Assembly (NCBI RefSeq): GCF_002994745.2
Contig: NC_037093.1
Span: forward strand, 21,339,555-21,403,554
From: Rosa chinensis
Lineage: Eukaryota; Streptophyta; Magnoliopsida; Rosales; Rosaceae
Reading direction: 5' to 3'
DNA: 64,000 bases
Made by a program: the position numbers and the translations under genes. A model generated the notes under the pieces. The model saw only the letters and a list, made by a program, of their open reading frames with translations. It had not been told where the DNA came from and ran no database searches. Positions 35,313 through 46,179 of this stretch are shown in pieces; the first letter of the stretch is position 1, and every line of letters starts with the position of its first letter.

Positions 35313-35928
35313 GTTCAGTAGAGAGTTAGTCCAGTTGGAGCATTTAAAATTCTAAGGTTTTTTGAGTTCTTGTGTTTTAGTTGTGATCTTTTATTTTGTT
35401 TATCACAACTTGTTTGTAATGACAGATTTTATTATTAATAAATTTTGAGGTATTTTCAGATTTTGGTTATTACTGCAGTTTTTGTTGAATGTTCTGAAAA
35501 TTATCGATTTTGTGTTTAAAGTTATACTTGCTATCAGATGGCTTAAATCATGTGAAGCATGATGTTAAGGTTCAAGCAATATCTTTAAGCCATCAGTGTT
35601 CAGTAAATTTGCTTGAGTTTTTGGTTTTAGAAACATAAAGTAGGACCTAATATATGTTTACTTGTTGATACACATTAACATATATTGTATCACTTCTGGT
35701 TTGACATATGTGGATTGCAGGAGCTTGTGTTTGTGGTTTTGAAACTCTGCATTTTTGTTAAAATGTATACTGTTTCTTGCTCTGCATAAGTAACTGTGAT
35801 CTGACCATGTTGGAATGGATTTTCGATTTAAGTTTGTTATCTGGCGCGCACTTCAGTAAGTTAAGTAGGTTTTGATGTTCTCTGGTGCAAATCATCGAGC
35901 ATGATATGTGTGAGTCCAAGGGGGAGAT

Positions 35929-36405
35929 TGTAAGATCAAATATGGACATAACACATATCATCATAAAGTAATTGATGATTAGCTTAATATCAATCCTAGT
36001 TTAACATGGATACAAACAGTAAATCAATACTTGTAACTTAATGAAGCAGTGTATCTATTCATTAAGGTAAGTAATCCTATTCTTAGTCTGCAAGAAAGAT
36101 TACAATGAAGTGTTACATTAAGAATCTAACTAGGAAACCTAAACCGATATGGATAGCTTTAATGGGAAGCTTCTTGAGGGTTAAGTCTCCTATATATACA
36201 GATGAATTGGTCCCTGATTACTACCGACGTTTTGCATATTGTTCTGTCCAATCAGAAGCAAGTTGGTAAGTAACAGAAGACCATATTCAGTGATTGTGTT
36301 TGCAGCTGCATAAGATGGAATCTATGCCAGTGATTGCTGAAGGTAAGCCTTGATCCCTTTTATGATTGTGTGCATATGTTGTGAGCATGTAATTATGGTT
36401 TTACA
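35929..36405 (+). repeat. 3' LTR of copia 2
   Basis: 477 bp, four differences by eye from the 5' LTR, followed by duplicated TTTAC. Confidence 0.95.
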
Positions 36406-36800
36406 TTTACTTCTAAGGCTGACATCTAAGTCCTTGACATTTCTCTCAAATAAATTACTCAACAACTTTCCTATGATATCATCTTCATCTGCATCTAAGT
36501 ACGTCATACAAAGCCTGAATTTATCCAAGGGAGGTTGCTGCTTGTCCTTCTGACGGAATTCCAAATACCTTGCCGAGATGTTGAGGAACTTTGCATGTGT
36601 GTGGTTGTCGTCGTCGTCATCATCATCATGTGGCTGATTGCCCCTCGTCAAAATCTAATATATGTGCGGAGTGCAGACCATACACCTTCCCATTGCTTGG
36701 AAAGACAACTCATGCAAATTGCAGGTTTGGTAGGAAGTCGTTGGATGATTTGGTGCATAACAAGGTCAGGTAAGTAAGGTAGTAATGTGCTATCAATCAT

Positions 36801-37700
36801 GGTGTTTACCAATTAAAGAGTAGGAGCTCATCTGAAAATGCTAGAATCGACAACTAGCAAACCTGGTTAGAAGAAAAGCAAAAATCAGTCACGTCCATTC
36901 CGAAATTGATGAAAAGATAGAGTTGGTCTAGAAGAAACAGAAATTCACACAAAGAAATTGCGATATGGATCGACATACCAATACTAAACAAACTCTATAT
37001 AACATTTTCGCTATTTAAGATTCCAAAATACAGTGCAGTTCTGGTAATTTGAGATCAAGTTATGATAGTTTACTTATGCATGGAGTCACTCTACTTATAT
37101 ATCAAATTGAGTTTATTTGATTTATTGATACATTAGTGTACCGAATAACATTTCAGAAGAGAAAGTGGGCCGGGTATGTTATGCAGAACTAATTTACAAA
37201 AGTTTTAGATGATCTAGGAAAACAAAAAGAATATACAAAGGAACTGCTATTAACAAATGATTTGTGCCATCATGAACTTCTACTACTACGTACTTAGACA
37301 TTTGAGCAACAAGGAGCGTAAATCTCCCTCTCAAATTATCCTCACTCGCTACATTGCTGACCCGGTACATCTCACAACAAAACTCAAACGAATTAAACCA
37401 TATAGTGAACCACTATCTAGAAAATGAGGCTAACAAGTTGAAACTACAGCTACAAGTCTACAATCACAAGATTATTAACCAGGAGAGTCCAAAAGGACTC
37501 CAAGAGTACAAAACCTAAATAGACACCATAATTGAACCGCGACATATAAATACTAATCTATAACAGACAAATTGGACATCAAACTTAACAAAAGAATGCA
37601 GAAAATAGATATATTTACAAGGGAGAGATGCAGAAGAGAAAGAGAGTGGACTGGCGTTTCTAATCGGATCTAACTTAGAGACAAGTCCTTAATTTTAGAA
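36801..37700 (-). other. 5' leader/intron and upstream region of F-box copy 2
   Basis: Similar to 1593-2303 plus 9659-9780 (copy 1) and 43140-43750 (copy 3). The leader exon region is near 37620-37670. No coding frame of its own. Confidence 0.55.
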
Positions 37701-37950
37701 AAGAGAATTCATGTCTACTGTCTACCCCCGAACTGTCCTCGTACCGGTGAGACGCGGTAAAATGCCGTCTGTTTCTCTACTTATTAACTTATTTATGTCT
37801 TACCGAAAAAAAAAAAAAAAGGTCTTTGACCCAAAGCACCAAAATTGGCCAAAATTATTCCACTTACCCCACCAATAGATTTTTATTTCTACAAACCCAA
37901 TTTGAAATGAAATGACAACTTTGCCCTTACATAATTAAGAAACCACATCA

Positions 37951-37952
37951 TT

Positions 37953-38021
<69 letters not shown>
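37951..38021. repeat. (TC)n microsatellite
   Basis: About 70 bases of uninterrupted TC dinucleotides. A second (TC)n run lies at 39291-39330. Confidence 0.95.
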
Positions 38022-38025
<4 letters not shown>

Positions 38026-38182
38026 CAAAATCCGGTTCCAGACTCCGATGTCCAACATCGGAAATTGAAGTGGTGTGGCCGACTAGAACAACAGGGCAAT
38101 CTCAAGTTCTCAACAGTGGCAGCGGCGCCAGGCAGCAGGTCTCGGCTTTGTTCATGAACTCCTTCCAAGTCACAGCCATTGC

Positions 38183-38359
38183 CGATCCAATCTGGAATTC
38201 GAAGTAGTTCTCTCCGGTATCGCACCTACCTCCGAGTCTCTTGATTTAGATTGTGTCATTGTCGACATCCTCTCACGGCTACCAACCAAATCTCTGCTCC
38301 GATTCCGGTGTGTGTGTAAAGCATGGCGGGCCTTGATCTCCGATCCTTATTTCGTTTGA
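38183..38359 (+). pseudogene. F-box domain fragment (captured)
   Basis: Reads LDLDCVIVDILSRLPTKSLLRFRCVCKAWRAL in pieces, ending ISDPYFV and TGA at 38357-38359. This is a canonical F-box of the F-box/kelch or FBA type, unrelated in detail to the FBD copies nearby. No start codon in frame just upstream and nothing of the C-terminal domain. It sits inside a Pack-MULE-like element, so a captured exon fragment is the simplest reading. Confidence 0.75.
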
Positions 38360-38778
38360 AAACACCTAAGCTGCAAAGTACGAAGCAATATTGAAGCGTT
38401 TGAGCCATGATGGTCATTTTCCGAGCAAAAGGCTTCATGGTTTGCTCTGATTTGGTGCCCATAGCATTTTCTGGGTGGCCAAAATTTTTTTTTTTTTATT
38501 AAACTGTGGGCTCCAAGAATGAAAGAAAAATGAAAAAAAAAAATTTTTTATACAATTTGGTCTTGTTTTATACATATGCACAGCTTTGAAAAGAATTCCA
38601 TCATCTAATTTGGTCTTGTTTTCATTATACAATCTGTTCTTTTTTTTTTTTTTTTTGATAAAATGGGGGGGGGGGGGGGGCAGAAGGCCCAGAAGTAAAG
38701 AAAAAATTAAAAAAAAAAAAAGTTTTTATCGTGGGCCAATAGACATCTATTGGGGGGGGGGAATAAAGGTATGTTAAA

Positions 38779-39090
38779 GGTCTATTGGGGGCAATAGACG
38801 TTTTGAATTGATATATTCTCCTAGTTTTTTTCCTTTAATCAAAGTTTTATTTGTCTAAATTTAGAGAGATTAGTTTTCATTCTGGCGACTGAAAGTTCTA
38901 TTGAGGGGTAATAGACGTTTTGAATTGATGTAATCCCTTCTTGTTTTTAGTTAATCAAGGTTTATTTGTCTAAATTTAAGGAGATTAGTTCTCATTTCGG
39001 CATCCGAAAGTTCTATTGGGGGGCAATAGACGTCTATTGGGGAGTTACCCCTCTATTGGGGGCAATAGAGGTTTATTGCCCCAATAAATC
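38779..39090. repeat. 115-bp tandem repeat built on the palindrome CTATTGGGGGCAATAG
   Basis: Units start near 38779, 38895 and 39010 (third partial). Each opens with a near-palindrome TCTATTG(G)nCAATAGA, and the third holds AATAGACGTCTATT, a perfect palindrome. An 18-base G run lies nearby at about 38664-38681. Confidence 0.7.
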
Positions 39091-39287
39091 TTTCTGGCGA
39101 CATATGAGATCTTCGACGACCTCTTTGGGGACATCTGGCGAGGACGCGAGGTTGTTAGAGAAGTCCGGTGGGTAGCGGCCGATGACCGGAATCTAGCGAT
39201 CGTTGGCCAGATTCCGACGACCAGTGATTGGATTCTGCTGACCGGTGACCGAACTCCGGCGAAGTCTCCTATGGTTTCTTTCTCTTC

Positions 39288-39334
<47 letters not shown>

Positions 39335-39499
39335 TAACAAAGGGGTGAGGGTAAGATAGTCTAAAAAAAATAAAAAAAACATAATTGGGTATTAGGGAAG
39401 ACCTTATTAGAGTCTTCATGTGTAAGGGGGAATTAAAAAAACTTAATGAGGTAAGTGGGAAAAAAAATCCCTAGAATTAGAGTAAATGGACAAAAACCC

Positions 39500-40104
39500 A
39501 AGAAAAAAATACGTTCTAAAAATAACTGATAATTAGTCTTAAGAGCTCTTTTAGTTCTGGAAAATTACATGCCTTATTGTGGGAAGTCAATTGTCCCCAT
39601 ATACTTTTAACGAAGAAAAAAAAAATTCTAGACTCGTTTTGTTATGTTAAAGTTGTTCTTTGATAAAATGAAGAAAAAAAATGTAATGGGAAGAAAATGG
39701 TTATTGTAGAGAAAACGGTGGGAGAGAAACATGGGTTATGGTGTCTTTTTTTATCTTATCTTCTTAATAAATAATTATTTTGTAATTATCACAATTGTCC
39801 TCGTGATTTAATTGATTCTCAAAGTTTTTTAATCTTCAAGATGTATTAAAGTAAAAGAACACAGTTATGGTTAACAATACAAGTTCTCTTAATAATAAGG
39901 GAAATTTTTAAGAACAGTACATGAACTTAAGTCCCACTGAGAATTAAGGTTGCCAAATTTTAGAAACTATCACATAAGTACATGAACTAAAGTACCCGAC
40001 ACACTTTTAGTACATGTCGTCAATAACACCGTTACTGGGTATGTCACTTGGCATATTTTGAACAGTAAATCTGTCTCTTCAAGTATGATGAAGGAAAAAA
40101 AAAA
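39500..40104. other. Upstream region of F-box copy 2 continued, then AT-rich intergenic DNA
   Basis: 39520-39640 matches 43865-43970 (GATAATTAGTCTTAA, CTTATTGTGGGAAGT), i.e. the region beyond the promoter of the F-box copies. No coding frame seen. Confidence 0.45.
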
Positions 40105-41632
40105 AAACTAAATTCAGTTTGCCCCCTTCAACTTTGGGGCAAACATCAGTTTGGTCCCTAACCTTTTTTTTTAATCATGATGGTCCTTTCACTTCTATTT
40201 TCCATCACACAAGTCCAAAATTCAAATTTAGCTCGAAAGGTGACGTCATATGCTGAGCTGGACCAAACATCTGGGCCCACTTTTCAGCTTTTAAATCTCT
40301 AATAAGGGCAAAATAGACATTTCAAATTTAATTTAATTTCTTTTTTCTTTTATTATCTAATTTCTAATTTTTTTGTTTTCTATTTTCTCTCTCTTTAGCT
40401 TCACTTTGCCTCTCTCTCTCTTGCCGCACAGCCTCTCTCTCTCTTCCCGACCTCTCTTCTTCTTCTCTTCCTCTGCCATCACCGGAGACCACCACCTCCA
40501 GCCACCACTTCACTACACAGCCATCATCATCTGAACCATAACTGAAAACCCGACCAAGAGCCAGTCTTTTCATCGTCGATCAAGACCCTTCGGTCACCGC
40601 ACGCGACCTCCAAACCTGTGACGCCACTGTTCCACGACCCTCAATGGTTTCCAGCAATCTCCTCACCACACCACCATCACCACTGCACTCAGCAAGCAAT
40701 GGAGACCCAGAAGTTTCATCGCCACCCAAAGCCGGACGACACCGTATGTGCCGTCGCAGGAATCTGGGTTATGCAAGGGCCGATTCGTCTTTTCCGGTCA
40801 AGTCCGAGATGCACGACCACCCTAGCTGGAATCAGTGCCTCACAATTCATCAAAACCCCTTAGTCCTGACCTTTGTTTGCTACAAGAGCCGCCGCACGCG
40901 TCACCGGAGCTTATGGAGAAAGAAGTAGGCACTGGTTCAGTTCTTCAGCCACCGCACGCCATCCTCCACCGCATCCTCAACTGCACGCCCTCCTCCACCG
41001 CATCCTCAACTGCACGCCCTCCTCCACCGCCTTTCATCTTGCACAGATCCAGCCTCACCTTTTATGCCGACATCATCTTCATCTTTGCATCTTCATCTTC
41101 ACATCTTCAACTTCATCAAGGTTTGGGTAAGCAATCCAAGAAATTGGTGATGAAATTTGTTGGGTGTGCAGATGGGGGGTTTGACATTCCCAGACCTGTC
41201 CAAGTGGTGGTAATGGGTTCTAGTGACCCAAAAGTGATGAAGGGGGTGGTGGAAAGAGTTTGTTGAAAGCTGGAGATTTGATTTCGGGGTCATGAGGTTG
41301 TGGCTACAATTGACCCTAAGCGGCGGTGGGAGGGTTGTGGGTAAGGAAGAGAAAGGAGAGGAGGGTTTAGTTTTTGATTACTAGTTTTCAATCGTGTAAT
41401 GGGGCCATAATTGACTCAAAACAGTAATAAGGGTTACTTAGGACATTTCGCACAAAATGAGAGGACAAAGTTGAAAAGTGGCCGCGGATGTCTGGTCCAG
41501 CTCAGCATATGACATCACCTTTCGAGCTAAATTTGAATTTTGGACTTCCGTGATGGAAAATAGAAGTGCAAGGGTCAGGGACCAAACTGATGTTTGCCCC
41601 AAAGTTAAAGGGAGCAAACTGAATTTAGTCCA
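40105..41632. mobile_element. Pack-MULE-like element, about 1.5 kb
   Basis: Long inverted ends of about 150 bases: left CTAAATTCAGTTTGCCCCCT, right ...GGAGCAAACTGAATTTAG, both continuing through TTTGGGGCAAACATCAGTTTGGTCCCT. Flanks are poly-A so the target duplication cannot be read. The GC-rich interior (40380-41340) looks genic: (CT)n leader-like start, Pro/Ser/His-rich frames, a direct repeat of CCTCCACCGCATCCTCAACT at 40960-41030, and a frame near 41120-41266 containing DIPRPVQVVVMGSSDPKVM. I recognise no family. Confidence 0.65.
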
Positions 41633-41921
41633 AAAAAAAAAACTTGTGGTATACAACACCACCAATTATTGTGGAAAGTTTGGGAAATTCTCACCAACCC
41701 CTGTTTATGTCTCGCTTTTGATCTAATAAGCCCATTTGCATAGTTCAACTAACTGCATATCTTGGCAGGAGTCAATAGTCAAGGTTCTTCTTCTCTCTCC
41801 TCTCTTTCTTTGCTTGTTGAAACCATTTCTTGAGAGAGAAAGTCTGTTTCTCTTTTTTTTGTTCTTCTCTTATCTTACAACCCAAAACCAATAAAATTCA
41901 ATGAGAGAGAGATTTTGAAGA

Positions 41922-42111
41922 ATGGAGTTCGTCGGGAGAAGTGTGAGGAAAGATTTAAAAGGCCTCATCGGAACTGTGAAATCCTACTCTGCTTCCTCCA
42001 ACTTCTTCCAGGTCCTCTTTGAAGACGGAAATTCCGAACAATTCGACTCTGCCCAGCTCTCTCTCCTCCTCCCCGATCCCGCTCGAAAGCCCAAGAAACG
42101 ACACCGTACAG
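41922..42111 (+). pseudogene. Orphan first exon with Tudor-like domain (PTM/DDT-type protein N-terminus)
   Basis: ATG at 41922 opens MEFVGRSVRKDLKGLIGTV, followed by FFQVLFEDGNSEQFDSAQL and a basic PKKRHR stretch, ending at a good donor ACAG|GTAATT at 42111/42112. VGR...GTVKSY...F.V.FEDG.SE is the pattern of the Tudor-like module at the N-terminus of plant PTM-type DDT/PHD proteins, which read chromatin. About 120 bases upstream look like a 5'UTR. I find no further exon downstream in the window, so it is a fragment, or the gene has been cut. Confidence 0.55.
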
Positions 42112-42485
42112 GTAATTCTGATCCCAATTACAGGGGGGATAAGCATGCTGGTAATTCTAGTCCAGAAAATTAAGGAAAACGGGACTGATTTGAATGCTGG
42201 CTTTAATTTTACCTAAGCTACTAGTATCTTGTAAAACTTTCCTACTAAAAAAAAAACAATAGGCACATCATCATTTTGTGGAAAAAGACAGGAACATTGT
42301 TTTATTTTTCTCTGGGCCTAGAAAGCCTTTGAGAATACCGTTTAATCTCGATTATAAAAAAAATCTATACTTTAAATTTGCTGGCACTATTAGTATTTTT
42401 TGGTAGCCTACTAATTTAAATAATCAGCCAATTGTATAGATGAGAGAGGGCTAGCTACTCCAATAAAGACATTATTATCGAGATT
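42112..42485. other. Intron-like remainder after the orphan exon
   Basis: AT-rich, no exon of the same gene recognised. Confidence 0.4.
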
Positions 42486-42975
42486 AAGGATGCATGGGTT
42501 TGGTAATTACAAAATTTTGATCATTGATGTTTTATATTACTCAATTTTTGGTATACGAAACTGATATAACTGTCATAGAAAACTACCGAATAAAGTTGGT
42601 TTGATTTTGATAAATACCAAATTCACTAATTACCTAAATATTAACAAAAAAAAAGGCCATGTATATAGAGTAACCTAGTAAAAGATCGTTACATATACCT
42701 AAATATTTGAAAATGCGCAAAACTCTATGTCATATGTACAAAAAAAAAATAAAAAAAATAAATCCAATAAGTAGATGAACACAAAGTTTACTACCATTTA
42801 TAAAATTGAAAAAAAAAATAGTATTATTCATTCTAGAATAAATACTTGGTATACAGTTGGAAATACTTAAAACCGAAATAGCAAAAATTTTGGTAACTCA
42901 ATTTTAAAACAGAAGGCTCTAATTTTGAAGTTGGTGATGCTTATAATCAATTTGAACCGATCGAATGACAGCCTT
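42486..42975 (+). mobile_element. MITE copy, diverged and probably truncated at the left
   Basis: Aligns by eye with the reverse complement of 44851-45478 over most of its length (TTTGATTTTG.TAAAT, ATGTCATATGTAC, AAACCGAAAT, and the end CCGATCGAATGACAGCCT). The left terminus is not clear. Confidence 0.6.
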
Positions 42976-43139
42976 GACCAAGATTCAATAAGGACTACTG
43001 TTTCAATTGTTGGACTTGAATTTTTAAATTTTAGCTGATATCTTAAATCTCATTATAAACCCATAATATAACTCCTTATCAGAAACTCTATGGAGACTAT
43101 TGATCTCTAGATGAAAAAGTCTAGATTAGCAGACATTTA

Positions 43140-43990
43140 TTTTTTATTTTTGTTGTAAGACAAATATTCAGTGACGCGTCATAGAAAGACAGTACCGCAA
43201 AGGTAACCAAGAATTCATGTCCAGCAACAATTTTCTAAAAGCTATATCAAGAGGACCTCCTAATTATCTCCCATATTCTTAGACATCTGAGAAACGAGGA
43301 AGAATCTTCCTCTTATATTAACCCACTGTGAATCACTAGTGAGCCACAGCAACATCACAATCACACTCCTACAAACTCACACAGAAAATTACAAATCTAC
43401 AAGCATCAGATTCTATTGTTAAAAAAAAAAAAAGCACCACAATCGCGACAACCAGGGTCAAAAATCACGCACAGAAAAACCCTAGCTAAAGTCCAAGACA
43501 TGCAAAACAATCCAAGGTTACCAAAATCAAATTAGAACGGCAGATAAATAAAAGACTCCATGAAAAAGACAGAGTAACAGAGAAAAATAAAAAGAAAATG
43601 ATTAGGGAGAGACGGGTAAAAGATCGGGGGAGAGAGAGAGAGAGAGAGAGGGAGGGGGGAGGCGCTCACCTTTGAGTCCAGCAGCAGAGAAACAGAGGTG
43701 ACTGAAAATGACGGAGAAGAGGAATCTAGGGTTTCTAATTAAGTAATTAGCAAATCTAATATTAGTCTAACGTATTCGTTTCTGAGATATGAACTTACCC
43801 CCGAACACGTCCACGTTCTAGTGAGACGCGATATATATTTTTTTTTTTTAAAGTTGACTTATAATTAGTCTTAAAAAAACAAAAAGTCTTTTTGTTTCAA
43901 GTAATTGCCGGCTTATTGTGGGAAGTTAGATTGTCACTCATTCCTCTTAGAGACGAAAAAAAATGCTCATTATAATTTCTATGTTATACA
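43140..43990 (-). pseudogene. 5' region of a third F-box/LRR copy, without coding exon
   Basis: Minus-strand leader exon and donor (GGACTCAAAG|GTGAGCGCC near 43670), (TC)n, and leader intron match copies 1 and 2. The intron is followed until about 43140, after which MITE and unrelated DNA appear. No F-box coding exon lies where expected. Upstream sequence 43750-43990 matches 37700-37800 plus 39510-39640, i.e. copy 2 without its Pack-MULE. Confidence 0.6.
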
Positions 43991-44841
43991 TAAAGGTCAT
44001 TTGGTGAAATAAATTTGACAAGCGAATTTAACACGTAATAGTAATCTAAGACAAAAGCAACCAATATATTGTCTCTAAATAAATATAGAAGGCAAAAGCA
44101 AACGAATATTAGAAAGTAATACAACTTTTCAATTTTCATTGCACGACAAAAGAACAAAGCAGTGGTTAACAACACAACAATCCTTAGATCTAATTTCAAT
44201 TTCATTATTTTCTTTTGTTATTTTTATAACATTTATAAGATGTTATTAAGAATTTAATAGGCCGATACGTGAGGTCTGTGCTCAAGCAAGTCTTCGCCGT
44301 CGCAAGCTTGAGCTAACTAGTATGTTTCCATGAAATAAATTAAAATACAATATTACAAAAAGTAATGAAACAAAAAGTTAAAATATACCTTTAGTAAATC
44401 TTTGATTCGATTACTGGGCAAACTTCTTCAAGTTTGGCATCAGCATCGTCTTCGTCTTCATCGTGACTTTCTGCAGCTACCTCACAAATCTCAACCACGA
44501 ATATCTATTAATTTTTTCTCACTGAATTGCAAACGCTATTAAATCGGTTAGCTAGCTGTTGTACGAAAGAGTACGTTTTATTTGTGCATCTACTGCAAGA
44601 ATGTATGCTAAATTTATTGGTGGGCGACACAGTTTCCAGAGGCTACAAGTCTACAACATGGGTTAAAGAAGCTAATGGTTTTGGCCAAACGATGGGCTAA
44701 TAGGATCATAAATGTCTGTTTTACCAAACCCGTCAAGTTTTGAGTTTAATTAGGAGTCTTAGAAGATTGATATGGATTGTAAATTAAGTAAACTATTTTT
44801 TTTCTACAAAATCTACTTGGGCTTTAACCTATATAAGATGG
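43991..44841. other. Intergenic, AT-rich
   Basis: No gene or element end that I can support. Confidence 0.4.
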
Positions 44842-45487
44842 GTTCTAGGTAGGCTGTCACTCGATCGGTTTGAATCGGTTATATGCCTTACCAATTTCAA
44901 AACCAAAGTTTTCGGTCTCAAAATGGAGTTACCAATTACCAACCAAATTTTTTTGGTATTTAATCATTTTTACCAAATTCGGTATTTCAATTTTCAGTAT
45001 TACCAACTTTACAACAAGTATTCTTTGTAATATAAATTAGAATGAACAATACTAGATTATTTAATTTGATAAGTTGTCGAAAACTTTGTATTCATCTGCT
45101 TATCTGATTATAGCTCTCCTTATGTACATATGACATCAAGTTTTAGTCATGTTCAATAAAATTGGTCATTTAACTATCTTTTACGAGGTTACTTAAAACA
45201 TACTGTTAATCTATTATTAGTAATAATGTTAATACTATTATGAAAATAATTGTGTTTACATTTCTTAATTTACATGTATGGGTATTAAAAACCAGAGTAT
45301 ATGTAGTTAATATTTAGATAATCGGTAAAATCGGCATTTACCAAAATCAAATCAAATTTTTCAGTAATATTCAATTTCGGTTTTATCAATTTCTAGTACC
45401 AAAATGTCGGTTTATCAAAATTAAAATATCGGTTGGTATTCGGTCGATTCGATAATTATCAAACCAAATGGCAACCCAGTTCTGGGT
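44842..45487 (-). mobile_element. hAT-like MITE, 628 bp
   Basis: Ends AGGCTGTCACTCGATCGGTT and ...ACCAAATGGCAACCCA form an imperfect inverted repeat. Flanks GTTCTAGGT (44842-44850) and GTTCTGGGT (45479-45487) agree at 8 of 9. Related to the copy at 42486-42975 in the other orientation. Confidence 0.6.
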
Positions 45488-45934
45488 GTTATATGTTTCT
45501 CCAAATCTTCTCTTTCCTAAACCCAAAATAAATAAAAAGACTGAGCGTCCGTGTACGGGTCCTCTAGTGCCACCGTATTGCTCTAAGAAAAATCCAAAAC
45601 CCAGCTCTGATTTCTCTTAGTTTCTTTGCTAACTCACAACGGAATACCAATAAAGAAATTGAGAGAACAATCGATGTTTGATAGTGGTTTGCGTTTGACA
45701 ATCAAGAAAAGAGAGAAGTGAGAGAAATTGAATTTAGAAGAGTGCAGCAAGGAGGAGATAAGAACATGTGTGTGTGTGTGAGAGAGAGAGAGAGGATTGA
45801 TGTTTGCATATTTGAGGTGTGGGATATGGCTGCATTGCTTTTAATATTTCTACAAAGTCATCCTCAAAATTGGTTGTTATTCCGTTACGTTTCTATTTTT
45901 TTCCAAGGTAAAAATTTGTGGGGACTGGGGAGAC
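45488..45934. other. Intergenic, leader-like sequence
   Basis: The part near 45590-45700 loosely resembles the 5'UTR before the orphan Tudor exon (ACTCACAAC..AATACCAATAAA against CTTACAACCCAAAACCAATAAAA). A (GT/GA)n run lies at 45770-45795. A 77-codon plus-strand frame here is not convincing. Confidence 0.3.
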
Positions 45935-46179
45935 ATTTTAAAATGAGTTAATTACATATAAGTGCATATTTGAATGTTTTTTTGGCCATAAGGCCACCAA
46001 CTAACTTTTTCCCTCATAAGGCCACTAGATTAAAAATGGTGTTATATTTTGGATATAAAAACCAACATATTCATAAATGCCACTGGAGTAAAAAGTCAAC
46101 AACTATTCTCTCTCTCCTCTCTGGCGAGGTCTCCGGTCAACTTCGGCGGGTTTCCGGCCGACCTCCGGCCAACTCTGGC

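Larger units (their letters stand above)
29265..36410 (+). mobile_element. Ty1-copia retrotransposon 2 (young), inserted in F-box copy 2
   Basis: LTRs of 477 bp at 29270-29746 and 35929-36405, TG...CA, with exact 5-bp duplication TTTAC at 29265-29269 and 36406-36410. I count 4 differences between LTRs. Primer site TGGTATCAAAGC is at 29749-29760 and polypurine tract AAGGGGGAGAT ends at 35928. One long gag-pol frame (30994-34935) plus a frameshifted RNase H tail. Total 7.1 kb. The internal leader of about 1.25 kb is long and repeat-bearing. Confidence 0.96.
28041..36800 (-). pseudogene. F-box/LRR (FBD-type) gene, copy 2, frameshifted and split by copia 2
   Basis: N-terminal coding sequence is at 36411-36800 (start ATG 36798-36800; LPYLPDLVMHQIIQRLP, SKQWEGVWSALR), the middle at about 28585-29264, and exon 2 at 28041-28241 (acceptor ATAG, reading DIIFPADFKRTFHPPL, stop TAG 28041-28043). 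The copia insertion lies in the coding region. Before it, about five inserted bases after GVWSALR (near 36650-36670) throw the frame, and another shift occurs near 28615. So the gene was probably dead, or dying, independent of the insertion. Without the insertion it is collinear with copy 1. Confidence 0.85.
37820..39499. mobile_element. Pack-MULE-like element with an F-box fragment
   Basis: The ends resemble inverted repeats: left AGGTCTTTGACCCAAAGCAC... with TTCCACTTACCCC about 45 bases in, and right reversed GGGTTTTTGTCCATTTACTC with CCCACTTACCTC at the matching place. Flanks are A-rich (AAAAAAAAA / AAGAAAAAA), so the duplication is not decisive. Copy 3 of the F-box upstream region (43800-43870) lacks this segment, which supports an insertion. 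It carries (TC)n at 37951-38021, an F-box fragment and a 115-bp tandem repeat. Confidence 0.5.

Noticed and set aside
40618..41266. Overlapping Pro/His/Ser-rich plus-strand frames of 81-143 codons
   Set aside because: Three frames overlap with no domain; listed only as possible captured sequence inside the Pack-MULE-like element.
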